From: RGIG3528 sp045629005
GTDB lineage: Bacteria > Bacillota > Clostridia > Lachnospirales > Lachnospiraceae
Length of the DNA stretch: 64,000 nt
Direction of reading: 5' to 3'
Assembly: GCA_045629005.1 (NCBI GenBank)
Contig: JAZQQJ010000030.1
Span: forward strand, 34,138-98,137
How positions within the stretch are numbered: position 1 is the stretch's first letter; each line of letters opens with the position of its first letter. Both the position numbers and the translations under genes were made by a program. Shown here in pieces: positions 27,264 to 34,853 of this stretch. The notes under the pieces were generated by a model. It was not told where the DNA came from. It saw only the letters and a program-made list of their open reading frames with translations, and did no database searches.

Positions 27264-28862
27264 TTATTCTCCGAAACCGGGCTCGGGAGATGGCTCAGCA
27301 ACAGGCTCGGGAGAGGGCTCGGCAGCAGGTTCGGGAGTCGGTGACGGCTTTGGCGTTGTAAGAGGTTCGTCCGAAGTGAGCTTCGAGTCCATCCAGTCAT
27401 AGCGGCTTTGTATGAAACTGCGCATATAGTCAATATGCTCTTCGTATGTTGTAAAGCCGTACGTAGTACTCCTGCCGGAGCCAATGCGGGAGCCTGAGAG
27501 TACCTTTGGCCATCTTTCGAAGTTTTTGTCAATATATTCGCTAAGCTGAGCACTTCTTTTATTAATAGAGTTTAGGGCGGCGTTAAGGAGGTCTTCCTTA
27601 ACCTCAGCCCATCTTTTTTTGATTTCGGAACAGAAATTTTCATCGAGCAGGAGGTAGTAAATCATATCCGGCTTCTGCATATACACGTATGTGGAATCAA
27701 CTGAAACCCATCCGTCGTAATTCGGAAGGTCGATGGTGTGATTGCCGAAAGCGGTGTCATAATCCCAGAGAGGACCAAGACAAAGCTTTCCGCCTTTTTG
27801 CTTGTACATGTAAAGACTGCGATAGAAGGCGCACTCGGTGTTGTTTGTAAGCTCGTTTATAATAAACCAGTCAACCCAGGAATCGACATCAATGTACTGT
27901 GTGTAGTCACCGCCGTTTTCCACGCAGCTTTCACAAGCTTTATAGTAATCATAGGCATATCTGAAACCGGGAGCCCATGTCTCTTCGACATCGGGCTCTT
28001 TTACGTATATGCTGTCACGGCTTGTGGACATGAAGTAGTCTTTGCCGTATATGTTTTCACCGTCATAATCCCAGCCCCATTCAAGAAGAAAACCGCCATC
28101 GGTGATTTTGCCTTTTTCGTTGTATTCGGGTTCTCCGAGATTGAGTTTATCTTTTGAATCCTCTATTTTTTCGCTTAAAACGTAAATTCCGAGGTATTCA
28201 TCGTTTATGTACAGCTCGCAGAAACGGTAGTCCGGATTCCAGGAAAGATTTGTCATGACCTTTGCCATGTCGTATGTAACGGCGTTCCTTATAAGCGAAG
28301 GATCAACGTAGTTGCTTGAAAAGACAAAATCCTTGTCCTTGCTCATTCCAAGAAGAGAAGCCTTATTATCAAGCTTTATGCGGTAAGATTTTTTGGGGAA
28401 GGTTGTCCAGGAAGAATTGCCGCGCCCCTTAATTCTTAAGCTGTATGATTCACCATCAATCTCCATTGAAGCATTTATATACTCTGTTTTTGACTCAATC
28501 GGAGCATTGTTTTCGGTAGTTATGTGGATTTCATAGACGTTTTCATTTGCCGGAACGGGAGTGGGAGTAGCTGAGGGCGCATATTCAGGTGTATTCACCT
28601 GCTCGACAATAGGAGAAGTCGGAGCGACTGCTGGAGACTCAGGAGCAGATGTTTCTGAAGGAATTATGGTAGGACCGGGAGTTACTGACTGCCCTGCAGG
28701 TGATGGGGAAAGGTCATCTTCAACAGAAACTGATGGAGACGGAGTGATTACTGAGGACGGATTCTTTTTTGTACAACCCGCAAAAAGAATTGTCAAAAAT
28801 AAAACCGTGAAGAAACACAGCGTATTAAAACGGTTATTCTGCTTTGAATCCAGCCTATTCAT
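27264..28862 (-). CDS. CotH-like kinase-fold lipoprotein
   Basis: A 532-residue predicted lipoprotein on the outer face of the membrane. The signal peptide ends in LFAGC with the lipidated Cys at 30, followed by a Ser/Pro/Thr-rich spacer (about 35-105). The CotH domain runs from about 140 to 480 with RIKGRGNSSWTTFPKKSYRI, YVLSEKIEDSKDKLNL, WFIINELTNNTECAFYRSLYM and the catalytic-type GPLWDYDTAFG. A charged tail of PEP repeats ends the protein. CotH relatives phosphorylate spore-coat proteins or are surface proteins bound near carbohydrate enzymes in rumen Firmicutes. The substrate here is unknown. Its stop adjoins the stop of the plus-strand gene with no terminator between them. Confidence 0.85.
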   Translation of the reverse strand: MNRLDSKQNNRFNTLCFFTVLFLTILFAGCTKKNPSSVITPSPSVSVEDDLSPSPAGQSVTPGPTIIPSETSAPESPAVAPTSPIVEQVNTPEYAPSATPTPVPANENVYEIHITTENNAPIESKTEYINASMEIDGESYSLRIKGRGNSSWTTFPKKSYRIKLDNKASLLGMSKDKDFVFSSNYVDPSLIRNAVTYDMAKVMTNLSWNPDYRFCELYINDEYLGIYVLSEKIEDSKDKLNLGEPEYNEKGKITDGGFLLEWGWDYDGENIYGKDYFMSTSRDSIYVKEPDVEETWAPGFRYAYDYYKACESCVENGGDYTQYIDVDSWVDWFIINELTNNTECAFYRSLYMYKQKGGKLCLGPLWDYDTAFGNHTIDLPNYDGWVSVDSTYVYMQKPDMIYYLLLDENFCSEIKKRWAEVKEDLLNAALNSINKRSAQLSEYIDKNFERWPKVLSGSRIGSGRSTTYGFTTYEEHIDYMRSFIQSRYDWMDSKLTSDEPLTTPKPSPTPEPAAEPSPEPVAEPSPEPGFGE

Positions 28863-28940
28863 AGCTCAATAGTATAGCACAAAATAAATTAATCACTATA
28901 TGGCAAATCATACATTTATGTAAGATTAAAACATTAATAG

Positions 28941-28969
28941 TTGCACAATTGTAACAAAACTGATATAAT
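28941..28969 (+). promoter_or_regulatory. Sigma-A type promoter for the GGDEF-EAL gene
   Basis: TTGCAC (28941-28946), a 17-base spacer and a perfect TATAAT (28964-28969) lie about 43 bases before ATG 29012. The good spacing and consensus -10 support the call. Confidence 0.7.
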
Positions 28970-29011
28970 TAGCGAAAAATTTATCAAGGTAATACGTTAA
29001 ACCGTTAAGGA

Positions 29012-30718
29012 ATGCCTATGAACACTCGGATTTTTACAGAGAATACAACCGATGATTTTAAAATGTCATTGAAGGAATTGGGAGCTTTTGTAGAAGCTCT
29101 TGTTCCTATGCGTACATCAAACGAAGAATTTTTCCGTGATATTACAAATGCTGTATGGACTATTTCGGATTCACTTTTTATCGGACGTCTTCGCGTTGTC
29201 CTCGATGACAAGGATTCCATTCTCGGACATGAGTTGATGAACAACTATGTCTTTTTTAACAGAGAATGCACTGAAACGGATGAGGAAAAGTCGCACCGCG
29301 TTCATTGCGACATTTATGGCGGAGGAAGTGCCGACATTATATTTTATCCGTTCAAGGAACATGAGTTTACCGAATCGGAAAAGGTAAACCTTAGCATTGT
29401 CGGAAAAATAATTTTCTCATATGCCGGTCGTTTCAGACTTTCAAGAGCTTTGAAACAGATGGCAAATATGGATATTCTTACAAGACTCCCGAATATTTAC
29501 GGCTTCTATGAGCAGATAGACAAGCTTATCGCTGCAAATGAAATTTCCAAGTACACAGCATTTTACTTTAATCTTTATGAGTTTAAGACAATTAACGATT
29601 CTGTCGGACAGAAAAGCGGAGATAAAGTCATTAAGATTTATGCACGTACTATAGCAGGCTTCTGTGATGGTAATGAAACAATAGCCCGCATTGGCGGAGA
29701 TAACTTCGTCGCTTTGATTCTCCGTGAAAAGAGCGAGAAGTTCCTTAAGCTTATTGATAATGTTACTCTTTTCGTTGAACTTGAAAGAGGAAAAAAGCAG
29801 GTTGAAATATCTACAACAGCAGGCTGCTACGACATTGACGAAAATGTCCATTCTTCATCGGACGTTATGATGGCTATTGCAAATGCTCTTCAGATTGCAA
29901 AAGAAACAAAGAAGAGATATCTGTTCTTTACAAACGATATAGCAATGCAGATGATGCGTGACCAGAAGGCTTCAATGCTTTTTGAAAGCAGTATCGAAGC
30001 AGGCGAGTTTGTTCCTTACTTCCAGCCGAAGATTGACATGAAGACCGGTCGCATTTGCGGTGCGGAAGCACTTGCACGCTGGATGCATGAGGGCAAGCTC
30101 ATTCCTCCGAATGAGTTTATTCCTGCTCTGGAGCGTGACGGACGCATTACAAAACTTGATTTTGAAATCCTTAAAAGTACATGTGCACTTATTTCCAAAT
30201 GGAAAAAAGAAGGAAGAGATGTTCCTAACATTTCCATCAATATGTCTCGTAAAAACCTTAAGAACCGTGATTTTCTGAATGAAATTCTTATGGTACTCGG
30301 CAAGTACAGAACCGACCCTTCAGCTATTGTTTTTGAGTTTACCGAGACGTACGAATACGAAGAAATCGTAGCTATGGAGGATCTCTTCAAGGAACTTCGT
30401 CTTCGCGGTATTAAAACAACAATAGATGATTTCGGTACAGGAAATTCTTCTCTTGGCCTTATCAGCAGAGTAAAACCCGATATTTTGAAGCTCGACAAGG
30501 GGCTTGTTTCAGATTTCAGCAAGGGTGAAGAGGAAGCCGGTATGATTAAAGGCGTGATTAACCTTGCGTTCAGCATGAACATTCAGGTTATAGCAGAAGG
30601 CGTTGAAACAGAAGAGCAGAAAGACAGACTCTTACAGTACGGCTGTGAACAGGGACAGGGCTTCCTTTACGAAAAGCCTATTCCTGCTGCTGATTTCGAA
30701 GAGAGATATTTAAAGTAA
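29012..30718 (+). CDS. Cyclic-di-GMP phosphodiesterase (degenerate GGDEF plus intact EAL)
   Basis: A 568-residue cytoplasmic protein without membrane helices. An N-terminal region of about 150 residues, perhaps GAF-like, is followed by a GGDEF domain whose signature reads GGDNF (228-232), which is unlikely to make cyclic-di-GMP but could still bind GTP. The EAL domain follows with AEALAR (Glu352), ISINMSRKNL, EFTET, TIDDFGTGNSSL, DILKLDK, IAEGVET and QGFLYEKP, so all the usual metal and catalytic residues are present. It should therefore hydrolyse cyclic-di-GMP. It has its own promoter and terminator and is unrelated in position to the sugar operons. Confidence 0.9.
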   Translation: MPMNTRIFTENTTDDFKMSLKELGAFVEALVPMRTSNEEFFRDITNAVWTISDSLFIGRLRVVLDDKDSILGHELMNNYVFFNRECTETDEEKSHRVHCDIYGGGSADIIFYPFKEHEFTESEKVNLSIVGKIIFSYAGRFRLSRALKQMANMDILTRLPNIYGFYEQIDKLIAANEISKYTAFYFNLYEFKTINDSVGQKSGDKVIKIYARTIAGFCDGNETIARIGGDNFVALILREKSEKFLKLIDNVTLFVELERGKKQVEISTTAGCYDIDENVHSSSDVMMAIANALQIAKETKKRYLFFTNDIAMQMMRDQKASMLFESSIEAGEFVPYFQPKIDMKTGRICGAEALARWMHEGKLIPPNEFIPALERDGRITKLDFEILKSTCALISKWKKEGRDVPNISINMSRKNLKNRDFLNEILMVLGKYRTDPSAIVFEFTETYEYEEIVAMEDLFKELRLRGIKTTIDDFGTGNSSLGLISRVKPDILKLDKGLVSDFSKGEEEAGMIKGVINLAFSMNIQVIAEGVETEEQKDRLLQYGCEQGQGFLYEKPIPAADFEERYLK

Positions 30719-30767
30719 ATTAAAACTTTCGCTTTGCGCGGGAATGCACGGTGAGCATTAACAATAA

Positions 30768-30805
30768 CAGGGACGTTGTTTTCTTTAAACAATGCCTCTG
30801 TTTTT
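30768..30805 (+). terminator. Intrinsic terminator after the GGDEF-EAL gene
   Basis: CAGGGACGTTGTTT pairs with AAACAATGCCTCTG (30768-30781 with 30787-30800), with one mismatch and two G-T wobbles, followed by TTTTT. Confidence 0.7.
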
Positions 30806-30944
30806 ATTGATTGTATTCTTAAGCGAATGCGAAGAAGTGACGATTTTAGGGCAAATGCAGGAAAATGCTGATTTATTTTTAGTTAATTGTTACTGTGCGA
30901 AAAATGAGGTATTATTTAACATATATATACTTCGGAGTATTTGA

Positions 30945-33170
30945 ATGAAAAAAGGCTTATCCTCAATCCAACTTAAAGTGATCGCAATTATCGCCATGTC
31001 CATAGATCATATAGCATGGGGATTTGTTGATATGTTTTCACCTCTTGGGCAGATTATGCATGTTATCGGCAGGCTTACCATACCGATAATGTGTTTTTTT
31101 GTTGCTGTAGGCTACGAAAAGACTAAAAATCTTAAGGGGTACATCTTAAGAATGCTTACATATTCCGTTTTGGCAGTTGTTCCTTTTTATCTCTTTTTCG
31201 GAGAGGAATACGGCTACAGACAGAATTTTATTTTTGACCTTCTTCTTGCGCTTCTTGCACTGACGGCAGTTGACAGTCCAAAACTTAAAAAGCCTGTAAA
31301 GGCAATCCTTCTTGTTCTCATTGTCGGTGTTTCCGCTGTTATCGGAGGATGGCCTGTTTTCCCGATTCTTCTTGTACTTCTTTTCCATTATGTAAAAGAT
31401 TTTAAAAAGCTCAGCTATTACTTTTGCGGACTTGTTATTCTTCTGGAAGCGGTACTTATTCCGCTCATTCTCCTAAACAATGTTTACCATTTTTCACACT
31501 ATGAGTGGGAATGGTATGAGTATCTGTATTTCTTCGGATTTGTACTGGCATTGCCGCTGATAAGGCTTTATAACGGTGAGCGCGGCAAGTACCCTCTCGG
31601 AAACAGGTATTTCTTCTTCGTTTATTATCCGGCGCATTTCTTTGTACTTTGGTGCATTGACTGCCTGATTAACGGACGTGTTCAGACGGCGTATATTGCT
31701 GTTCACATTCTCTGTCTTTTCCTTGGAATTATATGTACCATACGCTTTGCGCTTTCAAAGCTCTGTAAGCCTGTAATCCCCGCTACACTCATGAGCGCCT
31801 GCGGCGTTACATATATGTTCGGATTTCTTATGGAGATATGCGGAACGAATATTGACTTTATGTTCGCCGGAGTATGTGTCCAGTATTTTGGCGAATGTCT
31901 CCTGTTTGTTGCATTCTTATGGTTTGTTGACATCTTCTGCAGGAAACATTTAAAGCGGTGGGTATATACTCTTGCCGGTGGTCTTTCAATATCGATAATT
32001 ACGCTTGTATGTACCTCGAAGAACAATCACTTTTTTTATAACGAAATGTATATTGACTATTCAGGTCCTTTCCCGAGACTTGGTCTTGATTACGGATTTG
32101 GTTTCGATCTTTTCTTCGTCTACATGTGCGTATTTTACGCAGTAATAATGTGGATGTGTTTTTCAGCACTCAAGAAGAGCAAAGGTGTTGAGAGAAAACG
32201 AATCTGGTTTTTTATAGCTGCATTTATAAGCCCGATGCTTGTTTTCATCATTAAAATGACGGGAATTACCGGAGGGTATGAAATTATCGCAATCGGAGTT
32301 CTTTTAAGTATCGAGCTTCTCAGTAAAGCCTTTTTCAATTACGGTTATTTTGATTCTGTCAATGCTGCGGGAGAGAGTGTTCTTCAGGATTTGGGAGAAG
32401 GCGTTCTCGTTATGGACAGCAGTTACAGAATTACATACTGCAACAAGCGCATAAGAGAGATTTTCAAGGGAATTGCAGAAGGTCTTAATGCGCGGGAAAT
32501 ACGAAGTCTTACAGGTGTTATAAGCACCGACAAGATGGTGTTAAAACGTAACGGAAAAACGTATGAGACGAGAATAAAAGAGCTTGCCGAGCAGGACAAC
32601 CTTCACGGATATATGCTTACCGTCCAGGATATGACGGAACATTACGAGTACATGAGATCTCTTGAACGTGAGGCACGCCAGGATGCACTTACAAAGGTTT
32701 ATAACCGTCATTATTTCCGTGAGCTTACGGAAAACTATCTTGGAAACGGCGGCGCAGGCTGCTTTATGATGATTGACATAGATGACTTTAAGTCTGTAAA
32801 CGATACATTGGGCCATGACATGGGTGACCGTGTGCTCATGATTCTCGGAAAGATTTTGAACGAAAAGACAAAAGAGAGCGGAGACATGGCCGGACGTATC
32901 GGCGGTGATGAATTTACCGTGTTCTTTAAGGGCATGACCGAGAAGAAGGAAATTAAAGCAATAGGAGAGTCAATCATATTAGAGTTCAAGAAAACTCTTT
33001 CTGCAAAAATCCCCGAATGTAAAACCTCAGTTTCGGTCGGAGCGGCTGTTGTAAACAAGGGTGAATTCAGCGGAACAAACAGAGAGTTCTTTACTGCGGT
33101 TTATAAGAGAGCCGATAAGATTATGTACACCATTAAACAAAACGGTAAATCCGGGATAATGGTTGAATAG
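30945..33170 (+). CDS. TraX-like membrane domain fused to 7TM sensor, PAS and GGDEF: diguanylate cyclase
   Basis: A 741-residue membrane protein. Residues 1-240 match the TraX family: SSIQLKVIAIIAMSIDHIAW, GRLTIPIMCFFVAVGYEKTKN, and late FFFVYYPAHFF, spread over about eight helices. About 245-480 holds seven further helices like the N-terminal 7TM sensor region of some histidine kinases. About 485-585 is a PAS domain, and about 590-741 a GGDEF domain with LTKVYNRHYF, MMIDIDDFKSVNDTLGH and an intact GGDEF at 653-657. The inhibitory R-x-x-D site is absent (E-S-G-D). It should make cyclic-di-GMP in response to a membrane signal. The TraX part (known to acetylate F pilin) fused to a cyclase is the odd feature. 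Confidence 0.85.
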   Translation: MKKGLSSIQLKVIAIIAMSIDHIAWGFVDMFSPLGQIMHVIGRLTIPIMCFFVAVGYEKTKNLKGYILRMLTYSVLAVVPFYLFFGEEYGYRQNFIFDLLLALLALTAVDSPKLKKPVKAILLVLIVGVSAVIGGWPVFPILLVLLFHYVKDFKKLSYYFCGLVILLEAVLIPLILLNNVYHFSHYEWEWYEYLYFFGFVLALPLIRLYNGERGKYPLGNRYFFFVYYPAHFFVLWCIDCLINGRVQTAYIAVHILCLFLGIICTIRFALSKLCKPVIPATLMSACGVTYMFGFLMEICGTNIDFMFAGVCVQYFGECLLFVAFLWFVDIFCRKHLKRWVYTLAGGLSISIITLVCTSKNNHFFYNEMYIDYSGPFPRLGLDYGFGFDLFFVYMCVFYAVIMWMCFSALKKSKGVERKRIWFFIAAFISPMLVFIIKMTGITGGYEIIAIGVLLSIELLSKAFFNYGYFDSVNAAGESVLQDLGEGVLVMDSSYRITYCNKRIREIFKGIAEGLNAREIRSLTGVISTDKMVLKRNGKTYETRIKELAEQDNLHGYMLTVQDMTEHYEYMRSLEREARQDALTKVYNRHYFRELTENYLGNGGAGCFMMIDIDDFKSVNDTLGHDMGDRVLMILGKILNEKTKESGDMAGRIGGDEFTVFFKGMTEKKEIKAIGESIILEFKKTLSAKIPECKTSVSVGAAVVNKGEFSGTNREFFTAVYKRADKIMYTIKQNGKSGIMVE

Positions 33171-33190
33171 AACAGTTTGGAATATCACAA

Positions 33191-33227
33191 AAAAATCAGG
33201 TCACGGAGAAATCCGGGACCTGTTTTT
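33191..33227. terminator. Bidirectional terminator
   Basis: CAGGTC/GACCTG (33197-33202 with 33217-33222) encloses an inner CGGA-GAAA-TCCG hairpin, with an A-run on the left and TTTTT on the right. It separates the convergent cyclase and DUF1508 genes. Confidence 0.85.
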
Positions 33228-33249
33228 AGATTGTAGTGTGAAGATATTA

Positions 33250-33618
33250 TCACTCTTTAACGATTTCAGCGTCGGGAGCGTTCTTCTTAATGGAGTCGAT
33301 GCCGTTTAAGCACTTAGCTTCTGTTGTATAGCCTTCGCCTGTAGCGATAATCTGGCCGTTTGTAGCTTTAAGACGGAAACGGAACTCACCCTTCTTATCC
33401 TTGTAAACTTCAAACTTAGGATTCTTTTCTACTGCATAGCCCTTCTTTGTCTGGTTCTCAAGGTTTGCAACTACAGCATTCTTCTGTACGGAAGCAATAC
33501 CCTTCTTACATGTTGCAACAGATGCGTAAACTTCACTTGTTGCGATAACCTGGCCGTTTGTAGCCTTAAGATCGAACTTAACGCCGTTCTTTGCAGCCTT
33601 GATGACGAATTTTCCCAT
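33250..33618 (-). CDS. Two-repeat DUF1508 (YegP-like) protein
   Basis: A 122-residue small protein. ATG 33618 is chosen because AGGAGG lies 9 bases before it. An upstream-extended start exists, but its extra 14 residues look non-coding. It contains two DUF1508 repeats, each with F-x-L/R-K-A-T-N-G-Q-V/I-I-A-T-x-E and a following A/T-x-C-x-x-G-I-x-S-V/I-x-K-N-A, at about residues 3-55 and 63-120. The family (Escherichia coli YegP) is common and of unknown function, often linked to stress conditions. It has its own promoter carrying a palindrome and is followed by a terminator, so it is a single-gene unit. Confidence 0.92.
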   Translation of the reverse strand: MGKFVIKAAKNGVKFDLKATNGQVIATSEVYASVATCKKGIASVQKNAVVANLENQTKKGYAVEKNPKFEVYKDKKGEFRFRLKATNGQIIATGEGYTTEAKCLNGIDSIKKNAPDAEIVKE

Positions 33619-33680
33619 AATCATTATCCTCCTGGAGTGTATTGAGGCACTGAATGCCATGCATTGCAGTACTATGGAAA

Positions 33681-33709
33681 AATATACAGAACACTGTATA
33701 AAAAGTCAA
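33681..33709 (-). promoter_or_regulatory. Promoter of the DUF1508 gene with an operator-like palindrome
   Basis: Reading the minus strand, TTGACT (33709-33704), 17 bases, then TATATT (33686-33681). A perfect palindrome TATACAG-AACA-CTGTATA (33683-33700) fills the spacer and overlaps the -10, a position expected for repressor binding. The leader to ATG is about 60 bases. Confidence 0.7.
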
Positions 33710-33769
33710 ATTTCTTGCATAAGTTTAATGACTATTTATTTTTTATAAACAGTGGAGAAACCGCAACAA

Positions 33770-34663
33770 TTATGATTCGTCGCTACGGTATGGCTGTGGC
33801 ATTTGCTGAGACTGACATTTCAACTGGTATGCCTTTGGAGAAATGTTGAACGCTTCGGTGAAACGACGCGAAAAACTTGAATAATTATTGTAGCCGCTCA
33901 TAAAACATGCATCATATGGTGAATAACCCTGACGGAGATATTGCTGCGCGAGGGATATTTTTTTTGCGATGATATAGTGCTTTAAAGGATAACCTGTAAC
34001 CTTTTTAAAGCTTCTGTTTAAGTAGTCGCTGTTGTGATGGAGATTAAGAGCTATCATCTCAACGGTAAGATCCGCGGTAAGATTTTCCGCAACAAACTCG
34101 AATATCTTCGTAACAACGGAAGGAACGGTGCTTGAATAGAGCGGTTTCGGAGCGTCCTCCGCGAGACGGTTGCACTTTACTATGAACTCGGAAAAATAGG
34201 CTCTTGTAAGAAGATTTTCACCAAAAGAATGGTCATTAACAGCTCCCTCAAGCGCATCACCCATTCGTATGAAGTCCTGAATCTGAGCTTCGTTCAGGTG
34301 AACTACATTGAGCCTGTTTGCGGGGACACGTTTGAAACAAAGAGTAAGGTCGGTTTCTGCATCACAGAATGAGCGAAGATACTCTTCCCTGAAATTCCAG
34401 ACTATTCTTTCGTAAGCCGGGATATCGGTGAGATAAAGGCCATGGAAGGAACCCGGAGCAATGAGAATGAGGTCACCGCGCTCCATTTTTTTGCCATCTG
34501 CTTCAACATAGAGAGAGGCGTCGCCTCCGAGGTAGAGAACAACCTCATAGCCGTCATGGCTGTGAAGAAGAGAGATGTCGCTCGGATTAATGCGGGCTTT
34601 CTTATGCTCACAGTTTATGTCGAGATAAAGAAGACCGTATGGGCAGTTATAATCTTTGTTCAT
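33770..34663 (-). CDS. AraC-family transcriptional regulator, probable regulator of the GH115 operon
   Basis: A 297-residue cytoplasmic regulator. The N-terminal cupin half contains SLLHSHDGYEVVLYLGGDAS and GDLILIAPGSFHG, typical of sugar-responsive AraC proteins. The C-terminal half has LTVEMIALNLHHNSDYLNRSFKKVTG and YDACFMSGYNNYSSFSRRFTEAF followed by SPKAYQ, the two helix-turn-helix motifs. It is transcribed divergently from the GH115 gene across 190 bases containing both promoters, the classical arrangement for a local regulator. A GTGGGG ribosome site precedes ATG 34663. The inducer is probably an aldouronic acid (inference from the target operon). Confidence 0.9.
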   Translation of the reverse strand: MNKDYNCPYGLLYLDINCEHKKARINPSDISLLHSHDGYEVVLYLGGDASLYVEADGKKMERGDLILIAPGSFHGLYLTDIPAYERIVWNFREEYLRSFCDAETDLTLCFKRVPANRLNVVHLNEAQIQDFIRMGDALEGAVNDHSFGENLLTRAYFSEFIVKCNRLAEDAPKPLYSSTVPSVVTKIFEFVAENLTADLTVEMIALNLHHNSDYLNRSFKKVTGYPLKHYIIAKKISLAQQYLRQGYSPYDACFMSGYNNYSSFSRRFTEAFNISPKAYQLKCQSQQMPQPYRSDES

Positions 34664-34732
34664 AAAATTACCCCACCAAAAAAATAATATATGCCTTAAA
34701 CAGGCTGTGCATATAAAACGATTTACTTTTAC

Positions 34733-34762
34733 ATTATACTACGCCAGGTCGGATTATGCAAA
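34733..34762 (-). promoter_or_regulatory. Probable promoter of the AraC regulator
   Basis: On the minus strand, TTTGCA (34762-34757), 18 bases, TATAAT (34738-34733), about 70 bases before ATG 34663. It lies back-to-back with the promoter at 34782. Confidence 0.55.
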
Positions 34763-34781
34763 GAAAAGATAGTTTTTGGTG

Positions 34782-34811
34782 TTGTACGTGCAAAAAATCG
34801 AGTGATATAGT
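34782..34811 (+). promoter_or_regulatory. Probable promoter of the GH115 operon with repeated GTACKTGCAA
   Basis: TTGTAC (34782-34787), an 18-base spacer and TATAGT (34806-34811). GTACGTGCAA (34784-34793) and GTACTTGCAA (34818-34827) are near-identical direct repeats 34 bases apart, one over the -35 and one at the start of the transcript. A small inverted repeat ACTTGC/GCAAGT (34820-34837) overlaps the second. They may be regulator or catabolite-control sites (inference). Confidence 0.55.
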
Positions 34812-34853
34812 AGTTGTGTACTTGCAAGGGCGCAAGTATTTGGGAGGAAGGAA

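Noticed and set aside
33619..33660. N-terminal extension of the DUF1508 protein by 14 residues
   Set aside because: It would place the AGGAGG ribosome site inside the coding region, and the added residues do not match the family.
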